Of a stretch of DNA of 64,000 nt, positions 1 through 10,223 are shown piece by piece (the first letter of the stretch is position 1; every line of letters begins with the position of its first letter). Below the pieces are notes generated by a model, which ran no database searches, had not been told where the DNA came from, and saw nothing but the letters and a program-made list of their open reading frames with translations. Both the position numbers and the translations under genes were made by a program. The DNA is from Apium graveolens (taxonomy: Eukaryota; Streptophyta; Magnoliopsida; Apiales; Apiaceae), in the NCBI RefSeq assembly GCF_009905375.1, contig NC_133653.1, positions 60,763,956 through 60,827,955 on the forward strand, written 5' to 3'.

Positions 1-656
1 ATAGACCTCCTCCTCCAAATCTCCATTCAAAAATGCACTTTTAATATCCATTTGATAGACCTTGAAATTGGCATGGCCTGCATAGGCTAAAAAGATTCTG
101 ATGGATTTAAGTCTTGCAACAGAAGCAAAGGTCTCATCAAAATCTATTCCTTCTTGTTGATAATAGCCCTTAACAACCAATCTAGCTTTATTCCTGACTA
201 CTATGCCATTTTTATCCATCTTGTTTTTGAATACCCACTTGATGTTAGTAGGATTCTTCCCTTTAAGCTTGATACTAGCTTCCAAACTTTATTCCTTTCA
301 AATTGGTTTAGCTCCTCTTGTATAACTAAAACCAAATCATGTTCCAACAAAGCTTCTTCTACCTTTTTAGGCTATTCCTTACACAGGAAACTGCCATACA
401 GACATTCTTCCTGAGTTGTTTTCCTTGTTTTCACTCTTGAAGATGCATCACCAATAATTAATTCAAAGGGGTGATCTCGAGTCCATTTTCTCTATTGTGG
501 TAGATTAGATCTAGATGAAGAGGCCTCATAGTTGTCTTGATGTGTGACTGAGTTTTGATTAGAAGAAACTCCCCTGAGTTTGTGGATATTTGACTTGAAG
601 TTGGGGTTCTTTCTGATTGTGATCTGTATTAGCTTTCAACTCCTATTGATGGCTCA

Positions 657-735
657 ACGGATGTTGATCTTTGCCTCTTGACGGATGATACAGATTGACT
701 CTTAACGGATGATGCACTTGGTCTTTCGATGGATG
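657..735. repeat. Four copies of a CRAYGGATG motif in the copia A linker
   Basis: On the plus strand AACGGATG (657-664), GACGGATG (680-687), AACGGATG (704-711) and CGATGGATG (727-735) recur about every 23 bases. They encode part of the Ser/Val repeats of the IN-RT linker on the minus strand. The last copy shares TCGATGGATGTT with the inverted repeat in the LTR of copia B. Confidence 0.8.
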
Positions 736-903
736 TTGAATTATGTGCTTCAATTGTTGTAGATTTTTCTTCATTATCCTTAGATATTGTTTCTTGATCA
801 CTTTCATTATCTCTATCATCATAAATAATCTCAACATTTTCAAATTTAAGGCTTTCATAGAAATATCCATCTTGCAATCCTTCAATCTTCTTATCATCAA
901 ACA

Positions 904-908
904 CAACG
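904..908. repeat. Left target-site duplication of gypsy G1 (CAACG)
   Basis: CAACG directly precedes the TG of the left LTR and is repeated at 13550-13554 directly after the CA of the right LTR. Removing G1 and one copy restores the copia A reading across the junction. Confidence 0.95.
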
Positions 909-909
909 T

Positions 910-949
910 GTAACGCCCTCCAGACCCGGGTTATAAGTCTGGGGGTTAC
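910..949 (-). other. Terminal U5 hairpin of G1 LTR
   Basis: CTCCAGAC (918-925) pairs with GTCTGGGG (937-944) with one G-U pair, and GTAAC (910-914) pairs with GTTAC (945-949). In element sense this lies at the very 3' end of U5, a few bases from the PBS in the 5' copy. The right LTR has the same structure from 10225. Confidence 0.6.
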
Positions 950-2378
950 TAGCTAATCACCAAACCTGTACAATTTGATTAACAATTAATAAAGAAATGA
1001 AATTAAACCCCTTTAACACTAACCAGGATCTTTTTAGGTTGAAGTATGAAAATAAAAACCACTAACTACTTTTATTACAAACCAGCATTCAAAGTCTCAC
1101 AAATTCTCTTTATTACAAACCATTGTCTAATTCATTTTAAGCTAAGTTCAACATTTATTTAAACACACACACCTACTATCTATCAACACTCCACCTGCTC
1201 GGGCAACTCAAAGCTTTCTTCCTGGATTGGGATCAACACCTTGGGTATAAGAGGATCCCGAGGCTTGACTCGCTTCTTTACCACTCGAGTCCTGATTGGT
1301 TTCATATTCCTTCTTAACTGAAAACAATAAGGTGAATAACAACAAAAGGGGTGAGCCAAAAGTTGCTCAACAAGTCCACAAACATATAAACAGTGTTAAA
1401 GCATTTTAAATGAATCCGCCATCCGAGGTATATCTGCCAAGATATAACCTCACGAGAATAGAAAGAAGGCCATTACTGGCGAGTACAAATAAACTAAACT
1501 GGACACAAGTTCGCATCTATATTCTGCTGATCAGTCAGAATATAATGCAGATCCATATCTCAGTATATAGATCCAGTCGGGTACCCAGGCACTACGGCCC
1601 ACGTCGAGGCACCAGTCATCCCGGTCCTCAGGATTAAGACACACTCAATCCCAAAATATCCTTATCCAGTCCATCGCTTAGCAACCGGGATAATCGGTAT
1701 GCTTTGATATATTCCAAATACTAGAATATATCAATCTCTATGTGTTACCAACAGAATATGAATCAAGAATCAAAAGAAATGGAGAAATCAAGAATTGAAA
1801 TGAAATATGAACAAAGGAATAGGGATTGTATATTAGTGATCAAGAACAATAATCAAGAGAATGTAAATGTGATAAATATTTGAATCAACATCACTATTCC
1901 GAAAGTAGAATAGAGGAAAAACTTGCCTTCTGCGCGACTTACTGCAATTGAATCACTTATGTCTATCACCTTGGACTACTACCGACTCAACTGGCCTGGC
2001 TGGCTTAGCTTCTGTTGGCAAAACAGACTGGTTAAGTCACGCCGTACTTCATTTACATCTTGAATCGACTTCAAACTGATCCTAACATCTACCCATGCGC
2101 TTATGATTGACTCATGTATTACATATAAGCAAGTAAGACTCGATTAACCACGTAATACACATAAGCACATAATCATTTTTATGGTTAAAATAATTTTTAA
2201 AACCAAAATCGACTCGCTGATTGCTCAACTGATCGTTATCTGACTCGTTTCCCATTTTTCCGGAATTTTTCGGACTCGTCTCGGCACGTAACTTGACTGA
2301 TAATCAAACAAGTCACAAAATCAACTAACTTCTAAAAAAAAATTAAGCTTTGATATTATTTTTAATGAAAAGGATTCA

Positions 2379-2427
2379 TTTTTCTGAGTTAACAGGCTTT
2401 CGTTTCACGCAAAACGGACTAACGGTT
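2379..2427 (-). repeat. 49-bp block shared with LARD LTRs
   Basis: A segment beginning TTTTTCTGAGT, with TTCGTTTC and AAACGGAC in the middle and ending AACGGTT, occurs at 2379-2427 and 11693-11741 in G1. It also occurs at 36918-36966, 56657-56705 and 62467-62515 in LARD LTRs, although the flanking LTR sequences are unalike. Confidence 0.75.
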
Positions 2428-3633
2428 GAATTATTATTAATTAAATACTGATAATTCCATTTATTAATCATTATAAATAATTATTACTAATTTTTAAAAC
2501 CCAAAAATAATTTTTAAATCATTATTTAAGAAAATCAGAATTAAAAATAATTTTTCTATAATTTTTGAAATTAAATTGAATTTATTATGATTTATTGAAA
2601 ATTATTTGATTAATTATCAAAATAATTAATCACTTTTAAATAATTAATAAGTAATAAATAAATAATAAATAATTAAGAAAATAATTCAATCTGATTTTTA
2701 GAAAATAATTCAGAATTATTTATAATATAAATTAATTAATTAAATAATTAATTAATCAATTTACAAAATAAATAAAACTGATTTTTAAAATTAATAAAAA
2801 TAAAATCAAAATCAAAATTTCAGAAACAGTTGTCAGAAATTGGTTTCTGACAAAAACAGATCAAAACCGGGTAATCTGAACGGGTCAAACGGGTTGGATT
2901 CCGGGTCACCAAGAACACGCAGGAATTTTTCCAGATTCCGGTGAGTTCCCGGAGTCCGGCCAAGCTCCGATCAGCCCCAAATCAACACCGTTTGGTGCTG
3001 TTTTTGAGTGCTTTTCATTGCAAATCAACACAGCAATCCAACCACGGCCAAAACATCACAGAATAACTCCTGAATCAACTTCTCCGGCAAAATCGACATA
3101 AACTCCGGCCAAAAATCGAATTTGCAGAATCGTACATTAAATCAAACGTTATATAGTGCAAAATGAAGCTAAGAACATATACAATCAAAGCCCTAACATT
3201 ACAAGAACCAAATATTCACAGAAATCATCGAGTTGTGTTTTAAAAATTTGACCTAAACCCTAGAATTCGTGAATCACTATCCAAGCATCGTTTGTTCAAT
3301 TAAACACCATGAATCGACTGTAAATCATCTAACAAAGCTATATCAATCATCAAAACATCACAATAACCCCAGAATCAAAAAGCCCTAATTCGAACATAAA
3401 CCCTAAAATCAAAAACGATGAAATAAAACATGAAATTGATGCAAGAAACAGAAAGAACGGATCAAAACCTTCGATTTGAGTACTTGAATCACACGATTTG
3501 ATGCTGTAATCAGTGAGAAATCACGACTTGATTCTTCGACCCGAACCTGTTCTTCCCGACCCGATTTCAGAGAATTTTTGGTAATTTTGCAGATTTTAAT
3601 GATTAATTATAATTAATTAAATAAAAATTAGGC

Positions 3634-3641
3634 TATTTATA
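3634..3641 (-). promoter_or_regulatory. TATA box of G1 3' LTR
   Basis: Minus strand reads TATAAATAG, a good plant TATA box. It is the only strong one I noted in the LTR. It sits about 590 bp from the upstream end of the LTR, leaving about 2.7 kb for R plus U5. Confidence 0.55.
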
Positions 3642-4231
3642 GTAGTAAAAATAATACTCCTAATTAAAATTAAGGGGCTAATTATACATTAAATAAAAAT
3701 ATTGGGCCCTAATTTTTATAATTTTTGAGTATTAAAATTTAATTTATAAATATTTTATATATGCAATATATATGCCAAAAATTCCCAAAAATTGTGAATA
3801 ATGCAAAAATGCAAAGAAATAATATAAATGAAAGTCCTATAATTTTATAAAAATAAAAATGTGATTTTTGTGGGGTTGACACCCAATGGGGCCCGGAAAA
3901 ATCATTTTTTCACAAAACGAGAAAATTTATAAATTATCTAGATGTTCAGAACAAGGCGATTGTAAAAGCCATTTCATGAAAAATAAGGCCCATTATTTTA
4001 TTTGAAATACTGGCTTTAAAATCATCGTTTGGGTCATAAAACGTTTGAAATAAAACCTATAAATGCATAATAGAATATCTGAAAAATACCTTAAAATACA
4101 GAAATGACATGGAATACACGTATCACGTAACAGTTAGGGTTTATCAGATAATCACACATAAATGACACATTAATTCACATATTTTATTATAATCATGATA
4201 TAATATAAACGTAAAGTTCCCAGTCGTTACA

Positions 4232-4250
4232 TCCTCCCCCCCTTAAAAGG
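4232..4250 (-). other. G1 polypurine tract
   Basis: Minus strand CCTTTTAAGGGGGGGAGGA directly abuts the TG of the 3' LTR, as expected for the plus-strand primer of reverse transcription. Confidence 0.9.
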
Positions 4251-4267
4251 ATTCTGTCCTCAGAATC
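4250..4267 (-). other. PPT-adjacent hairpin of G1
   Basis: GATTCTG (4250-4256), loop TCCT, CAGAATC (4261-4267). The same hairpin with a C:G pair in place of T:A is found next to the PPT in LARD (39341-39358, 59039-59056) and in G3 (46116-46132). Confidence 0.75.
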
Positions 4268-4269
4268 TT

Positions 4270-5604
4270 CTATGAAAACAAATGAGGGTATTTCTCTAAT
4301 ATTTCACTTTCGAGTTCCCAGGTTGATTCTTCAACCATAGGATTTCTCCACAACACTCGCATTAAATATACAGACTTATTTCTCAACACTTTCTCTCGCC
4401 GATCTAAAATTCTTACCGGCTGTTCTATAAAAGACAAATCAGGTTGGATTTCTATCGGCTCATACTCGATTACATGCCTAGAATCAGGATTATATCGCTT
4501 AAGCATGGACACGTGAAACACATTATGAATATGCTGCATATGAGGCGGTAAAGCTAATTCGTATGCAACTTTTCCCACCTTCTTCAAAATTTCAAACGGT
4601 CCAACGTAACGTGGTTTCAATTTACCCTTATTGCTAAATCTGGTTAATCCTTTCCATGGCAATATCTTGAGTAGTACGTTTTCTCCTTCCTGATAGTCTA
4701 TATCTTTCCTGGCTTGATCTGCATATTTGCGTTGCCTGTTTTGCGCTGTATCGAGTCGTTTTCGAATGAGTTCAATCTTTTCTTTCATCTGTTGAATTAG
4801 TTCTGGACCCAAAATTTTGCGTTCTCCAACTTCATCCCAATATAGTGGTGATCTGCATTTTCTCCCGTACAATGCTTCATACGGTGGCATTCCAATGCTG
4901 GCGTGATAACTGTTATTATAAGAAAATTCCACTAGGGGTAGATGTTCATCCCAACTGCCTTCAAAATCGATCGCACAAACTCGTAGCATGTCTTCAATCG
5001 TTTGGATAGTTCTTTCACTTTGCCCGTCGGTTTGCGGATGATAAGCGGTACTCATGTTCAATTTAGTTCCAAGACATTCTTGAAATTGTCTCCAAAATCT
5101 TGAGTTGAAACGAGGATCTCGATCAGACACGATAGATACTGGAACTCCATGTCGTATCACAATTTCTTTGAGATATATGTGTACTAGCTTGTCGAGTGAA
5201 AATCTTTCATTGATTGGTAGAAAATGTGCCGACTTCGTGAGTCTGTCAATGATTACCCATATCGCATCATGATTTGCCTTTGTCCTTGGTAGTCCTACCA
5301 CAAAATCCATCGCTAGATGTTCCCAATTCCATTCTGGAATGTCTAATGGTTGCAATAATCCACTCGGACGTTGATGTTCCGCTTTAACTCGCTGGCATGT
5401 GTAGCACTTACTTATCCATTAAGCTATTTCCTTCTTCATGTTCGGCCACCAGAAGTTTTCTTTCAGATCACGATACATTTTTGTACTTCCTGGATGAATG
5501 GAATACTTCGAATTGTGTGCATCTCGCATTATTTCTTCTTTTAATTCTACTACGTTAGGGATCTAGATTCTCGACGCAAAGCGTAAAATTCCTTCATTAT
5601 CTTT
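4270..5604 (-). pseudogene. G1 integrase with chromodomain-like C terminus
   Basis: C-terminal part of the gypsy polyprotein; it would insert element cDNA into chromatin. The open stretch 4270-5355 (361 codons) has the integrase core with catalytic triad residues D17, D78 and E114 (contexts HLAMDF, VSDRDPRF, GQSERT). It then has the GPFEIL-type C-terminal domain (about 230-290) and a chromodomain-like segment (about 300-355, RILDRREKVLR ... ESTWELE). The HHCC zinc finger lies upstream at about 5360-5500 (CYTCQ visible) and is broken by stops near 5418, 5564 and 5607, each at a place where Gln or Trp is expected. This is a polyprotein segment, so the first residue is not a real start. Confidence 0.9.
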
Positions 5605-6888
5605 CTAAGTTGTGATTTCTTCTCCTGTCAGGTCGTCATCTTGACTCATCACTTCATTTTGACAGCAGCGAATCTTTTCTAACAATTCCGGTTGGAAAGT
5701 CATAGTGTAGATAGCTTCTGCAGATTCATTGGGAATACGAATCTCAATTTCCAATTTGTCGAATTCCTTGATTAAGTCTTCACACGAAGTTAACCGATTC
5801 AATCTTTCTTTCCTGCTCAGCGCATCTGCTACAACATTTGCTTTCCCTGGATGATAACTAATCGTGACTTCGTAATTCTTTATCAATTCCAGCCATCGAC
5901 GTTGTCGCATGTTCAGCTCCTTTTGCGTAAAGATATACTTTAGACTTTTATGATCCGTGTAGATTTCGCATCTTTCACCGTAGAGATAATGTCTCCAAAG
6001 CTTTAATGCAAATACAATCGTTGCCAATTCCAGATCATGCGTAGGATATTTCTGTTCATGAGGTTTAAGTTGTCTCGAAGCATATGCGATGCCGTTACCG
6101 TGTTGCATCAATACACATCCTAGCCCGCGATACGAAGCATCGCTGAAAATAACGAAATTCCCTTGCTCGTCTGGCAATATCAGTACTGGTGCGGTCACCA
6201 ACCGGTTCTTTAACTCTTGAAAACTTTCTTCACACTTATCATTCCATTCAAACTTTTCACTTTTTCGAGTTAACTTGGTCAACGGTGTTGCTATTTTCTC
6301 AAAATCTTTGACAAACCTTCGATAATATCCTGCCAATCCCAAGAAACTTTGAACTTCTGTTGGTGTCTTTGGTCGTTCCCAGTTTAACACAGCTTCAATC
6401 TTTGCTGGATCGACTTGGATGCCTTCTCTATTGATAATATGCCCTAGAAATTGTACTTCTCTTAACCAGAATTCACATTTCAAAAATTTTGCGTATAGTT
6501 GCTCTTTCCTCAGAATTTCCAAAGTTATTCTCAAGTGTTCTGCATGCTCTTCTTCTGACTTGGAGTAAATCAAGATGTCATCAATGAATACAATCACGAA
6601 TTTATCCAAATATTTCTTGAATACTCTGTTCATCAAATCTATGAATGTTGCTGGCGCGTTTGTCAGACCGAATGCCATTACCAAAAACTCGTAATGCCCA
6701 TATCTTGTACGAAACGCAGTTTTTGGAATATCTTCAGCTTTAATCTTCAATTGATGATAGCCTGATCGCAAATCTATCTTTGAAAACCATGCTGCTCCTT
6801 TTAGCTGATCGAACAAATCGTCGATTCTCGGTAAGGGATACTTATTCTTGATAGTGAGTTTATTCAATTCCCTATAGTCAATGCATAA
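5605..6888 (-). pseudogene. G1 reverse transcriptase and RNase H
   Basis: Central part of pol. RT motifs are intact: [20 protein letters not shown] and the catalytic FIDD (about residues 94-97 of the open stretch ending at 6867). The connection domain ([14 protein letters not shown]) follows, then RNase H with [13 protein letters not shown] and TDHKSLKYI, ending in the ADALSR motif. A TGA at about 6886 replaces the Arg codon normally found before LCIDYRELN (CGA to TGA fits cytosine deamination) and is the only stop between PR-RT and RNase H. It would copy element RNA in virus-like particles in the cytoplasm. Confidence 0.93.
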
Positions 6889-7488
6889 TCACATGCTGCC
6901 GTCCTTCTTCTTCACAAATAACACCGGTGCACCCCATGGGGATACAGTAGGTCGTATGATGCCTCGGTCTAGAAGATCTTGCAGTTGCGTTGACAATTCC
7001 TTCATTTCGACTGGAGCCATCCGATATGGAGCTTTCAAAACTGGTTCTGTACCTGGTGCTAGATCAATTGTGAACTCAATTTCTCGATCTGGTGGTAACC
7101 CTGGAAGCTCATCTGGAAAGACGTCTGGAAATTCGCACACAATTGGAATGTCTTTTATTCTAGGACTTCCTCTTTCGGTATCTAACACGTAAACTATGTA
7201 CGCCTCACATCCTTATCGAAGCAATCGTTTAGTCTGCATCACAGTAAGAAATTTCTTCTGCTGTTTTTCGCCTTTGAATATTACTGTTGCATTCTCCGCA
7301 GTTCGCAATTTGACTCTCTTATTCGCGCAATCTATCTGAGCGTTATGACATGCTAACCAATCCATTCCCAAGATAATATCGAATTCTCCTAGCTTAAAAG
7401 GAATTAAATCTACCGAAAAATGATGTCCGGCGATTTCTATATCACACGCAGGACATACTCGATCTACCGAAACTTGGTCGTCATTCGC
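6889..7488 (-). pseudogene. G1 end of protease and start of RT
   Basis: Continuation of pol between the Gag-PR ORF and RT. It has the second protease signature LGMDWL near 7370 and the conserved pre-RT block ([37 protein letters not shown]). In-frame stops occur near 7488 and 7214; the latter sits where Gln is usual before GCEAY. Apart from these stops the frame is open. Confidence 0.88.
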
Positions 7489-8817
7489 TTATTTTATAAT
7501 TAACGTTTCGCCCAACCATTCAATTTCACAATGTAACTTACCAAGAAATTCTTCAGAAACAAATGAACGAGTAGCTCCAGAATCAATTAATACTTTTGAA
7601 ATTACAGAATTCACCAAAAGTGTACCTGCAATAACACTCGGACTCTGCACCGCTTCTTTCATGGTCATGTTAAAAGTTCTTACTTTGGGTTGATTAGGCG
7701 GCGGCGGAGGTAATGCTAACATTCTCGGAACACTGGCTGCCATAGCTGATCCTTTGCAATTTCTGGCGATATGCCCTTTCTTTCTACACTGGAAACAAGT
7801 CATCTCTGTTGTTCTAACTGTTGGACATTCATTAGAATAATGCCCTTTCTGCTTACACCGATAACACGTTACATCCATTTTGATACATACACCAGTATGC
7901 TTTCGATTACATGTCTTGCAGTACGGCACTGGAACTCTGATCATTCCCTGCTGACTGGAGGTTTGGAAACGATTACCTGCCTTCTGTGAACCTTGTCCTA
8001 TCCTTTTAAAATTCAAATTTGCCCGGGCTTGGAATCCCGGCTTTCTGCTGGAGCGATCTGGGAAACTTCCCTGTCCCTTGTCTTGCTGAGATCTTTCACT
8101 TTCCCCTTCTATAATCAAAGCTTTCTGAACTACGGCGGTATACGTCATTAATTCGAAAACTGCAACTTGGCCACGAATCCATGGTCGTAATCCTTCTTGA
8201 AATCTTTGAACTAGTTTTTCTTCAGTGTCAACCTGTTCTGGAACAAACCTAGCCAACTCAGTAAATTTGGCTTCATATTCTGCCATGAACATATTTCCCT
8301 GCTTCAGTTCTAGAAACTTAATCTGCATTTGATTCTTCACATAGCGAGGAAAATGCTTTTCTAAAAAAAACTCTTTAAACCTATCCCATGCAATAACTTC
8401 TTCACCCTCTAAGGCCTTTTTAGATTCCCACCAATAATTCGCCTCTCCTTTCAACAAGTAACTAGCAAAATCAGTCTTCTGGTCCTCACCTACCTTCACT
8501 AGTGCGAACGCTTTCTCTAGTTCTTTTAACCAGGTGGTAGCTTTAATAGGATCAGTAGACCCATCAAATTCTGGAGGTTTAACCGACTGAAACTGCTTAA
8601 AAGTAACAACAGGTAATACTGGTGGTAATTGAAGTTCAGGACGAGGTGGCTGTTGCAACATTTGTTGTTGTATCTGCTGTTGCTGATGCTGTATCTGCTG
8701 CTGCATCATTACCATATATTGTTGCATCAGATGGAACATTTGGTTCATGGTCTCATTAGTCTGATTTTCAGAATTGCTGTTAGAGGTCTCAGCCCTAGTC
8801 TTTCTTTTTGGTGCCAT
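7489..8817 (-). CDS. G1 Gag plus protease N-terminal part
   Basis: 442-codon ORF; I take the ATG at 8817 (MAPKRKTRAE) as start because the upstream in-frame residues look like leader. A Gln-rich region (about 35-60) is followed by the retrotransposon Gag domain (about 75-250). There are two CCHC zinc knuckles, CYRCKQKGHYSNEC (about 318-331) and CFQCRKKGHIARNC (about 341-354). A Pro run and the aspartic protease active site IDSGATRSF (Asp about 412) follow. Gag packages element RNA; the protease would cut the polyprotein. The frame ends at a TAA inside the protease, where related elements read through, so the ORF is complete for Gag but the polyprotein is interrupted. Confidence 0.9.
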   Translation of the reverse strand: MAPKRKTRAETSNSNSENQTNETMNQMFHLMQQYMVMMQQQIQHQQQQIQQQMLQQPPRPELQLPPVLPVVTFKQFQSVKPPEFDGSTDPIKATTWLKELEKAFALVKVGEDQKTDFASYLLKGEANYWWESKKALEGEEVIAWDRFKEFFLEKHFPRYVKNQMQIKFLELKQGNMFMAEYEAKFTELARFVPEQVDTEEKLVQRFQEGLRPWIRGQVAVFELMTYTAVVQKALIIEGESERSQQDKGQGSFPDRSSRKPGFQARANLNFKRIGQGSQKAGNRFQTSSQQGMIRVPVPYCKTCNRKHTGVCIKMDVTCYRCKQKGHYSNECPTVRTTEMTCFQCRKKGHIARNCKGSAMAASVPRMLALPPPPPNQPKVRTFNMTMKEAVQSPSVIAGTLLVNSVISKVLIDSGATRSFVSEEFLGKLHCEIEWLGETLIIK

Positions 8818-9299
8818 CTTCTTCTGATAATAAAATAGGTGATATTTATTTAACAGCTTAATAAACAATCGACAATATGTAGGGAAAACAATTTATCCTG
8901 TATTCATAACATGGTTTATTTAAAGAAAACAGTTGCTGAGTGTACAGACTGGAAATGTAAACAGTTAAATAAAATAATTGTTTTTTTTTCAACAGGAATT
9001 ATAAAATGAAAAACTGTAAAGTGAAAGTAAATGCTATAAAACTGTAAAGACTGAAATTTAAATAAAAGAATTTGAAAAAGTTCATCTTATCTATATGTGA
9101 CACCAGCTTCAGGTGTAAATGCTTGATACAAAAAGTCTCGGGCTACTGGTCATCACTACGGCTACAAGTCACACTATCGCTACAAGTTAAACTACTACTA
9201 CAAGTTAAACTACTGATACACACATACACACTACTCACTAGGTTATACTATGCTGCCTCTATATACACATGCACTCTAGAGTCACCGTCTCAAACCCTC
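8818..9299 (-). other. G1 spacer between upstream ORF and gag
   Basis: Non-coding, AT-rich leader sequence. Bases about 9155-9220 hold short imperfect repeats of CTACAAGTTAAACTACT. No convincing frame is seen on either strand. Confidence 0.6.
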
Positions 9300-10034
9300 T
9301 CAGAACCCAGGCGGAATACGCCTAAGCTCCTCTCTAAGTGCCTGGACTAAAGTCTGTGCCAAGCGAAATATCCAATAGAACTCTGCAAAAGAAGGAGGTC
9401 CATCATGAGTCAAATCATCCAGCTCCCAAGTAGCACTCATCAATACTGACTGTAATCGCTGTCTCATATAATAATCCGGCTGTAGGGCCACTAACGGTCC
9501 TCTGTCCCTCTGATCAAACAGATGCATAATCTCCCGACACTGTGCCCGCCAATACTCCACATCATCCCTCATAACTCTATACTCATGGTATGGTACCATA
9601 TACGGCTGAGCAACCTGACCTACTGACTCCTGAGAAGGAACCCTCGGAATACCTGCACCCTGCTGTGGTAAGCCTAACTGTAGATCCACATCATGCTCTC
9701 CCATCCCCTCGACTGGAATCATCTGAACTATGTCCGCCTCTGGGGCATGCACTGGTATAGGAGGTAACAATGGTGGTGGTGGTAACTCCTGCTCAATACC
9801 TAGTATAAACTGGTGCTCAATAGGTAAAGGAACCATCGGCTCGAAGAACTCAAATGGATCAAACATCTCTATGGGGTCATGCACTATCCCCTGTACTGGT
9901 GGTACCGGCTCCTGTGGCAATGGTGGTGGAGGTGGTAGAGGAGGAAACATATGCTCAGATACTGGAGGTATGGCTGGTGCTACTGGCCCAGTGACTGTCC
10001 TCTCGGAAGATGCAGAATAACCAGAAGATGCCAT
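9300..10034 (-). CDS. G1 extra proline-rich ORF between PBS and gag (unknown function)
   Basis: Uninterrupted 244-codon ORF in element sense, starting at ATG 10034 (MASSGYSASSE); the frame is open slightly further upstream. The N-terminal half is very Pro-rich (PPLPPPPPLPQEP near residue 35, then a second PPPPLLPPIP run) with acidic/aromatic stretches such as DPFEFFEP. The C-terminal half looks folded and probably helical, with an EYRVMRDDVEYWRAQC segment and an end rich in Leu and Arg. No zinc finger, protease or membrane segment is seen. I do not recognise the family. It lies directly behind the PBS, so it is the first ORF of the genomic RNA. It has no stop, although gag-pol next to it has about six. 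It could be an accessory protein or captured host sequence. Confidence 0.7.
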   Translation of the reverse strand: MASSGYSASSERTVTGPVAPAIPPVSEHMFPPLPPPPPLPQEPVPPVQGIVHDPIEMFDPFEFFEPMVPLPIEHQFILGIEQELPPPPLLPPIPVHAPEADIVQMIPVEGMGEHDVDLQLGLPQQGAGIPRVPSQESVGQVAQPYMVPYHEYRVMRDDVEYWRAQCREIMHLFDQRDRGPLVALQPDYYMRQRLQSVLMSATWELDDLTHDGPPSFAEFYWIFRLAQTLVQALREELRRIPPGF

Positions 10035-10207
10035 CTGATAATATACCAAAGAAAAGAAAAGGTCATTAACAATCCTAAGATTATTTCCCTATTCTAATCT
10101 GACCTAAATCCTAACACTATTCATCCTAATTTGACTATCCCTATCTTATGTGATCTCCTTATCCTATCTTAATCCTAATGTTCTTGTTTTCAGGGACCAA
10201 ACCTACA

Positions 10208-10221
10208 GCTCTGATGCCAAA
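10208..10221 (-). other. G1 primer binding site (Met-tRNA type)
   Basis: Minus strand TTTGGCATCAGAGC, two bases inside the 5' LTR, matches the usual plant methionine-tRNA PBS TGGTATCAGAGC with one difference. Confidence 0.85.
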
Positions 10222-10223
10222 CC

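Larger units (their letters stand above)
1..908 (-). pseudogene. Copia A pol fragment: start of reverse transcriptase plus IN-RT linker (Sirevirus)
   Basis: Minus-strand remains of a Ty1/copia polyprotein. Bases 1-300 encode the N-terminal part of reverse transcriptase, with the motif [14 protein letters not shown] and, further on, a [17 protein letters not shown] block. Bases 629-904 encode the stretch after integrase (FDDKKIEGLQDG), then a Ser/Val-rich acidic linker that joins integrase to RT. The middle (about 300-630) has stops and frame changes, so the protein is dead. The rest of RT lies off the left edge. The same coding layout and similar residues occur in copia B at 20050-20360, so A and B are one family in opposite orientations. 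The element is broken at 908 by gypsy G1 and resumes at 13555. Confidence 0.9.
909..4231 (-). repeat. G1 3' LTR
   Basis: Plus-strand ends are TGTAACG and GTTACA, giving the inverted terminal TGTAAC/GTTACA. The sequence is nearly identical to 10224-13549, with only scattered substitutions and short indels. It is very AT-rich at 2430-2830. Open frames inside it (for example 1410-1637) repeat in both LTRs, are antisense to the element and have no recognisable product. Confidence 0.95.

Noticed and set aside
1410..1637. 75-codon open frame, repeated at 10725-10952
   Set aside because: It recurs only because it lies in both LTRs of G1. It is antisense to the element and shows no domain; two same-age copies do not show conservation.
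9730..10020. Gly/Asn-rich plus-strand frame
   Set aside because: Shadow of the Pro-rich extra ORF on the opposite strand (CCN codons read as NGG).
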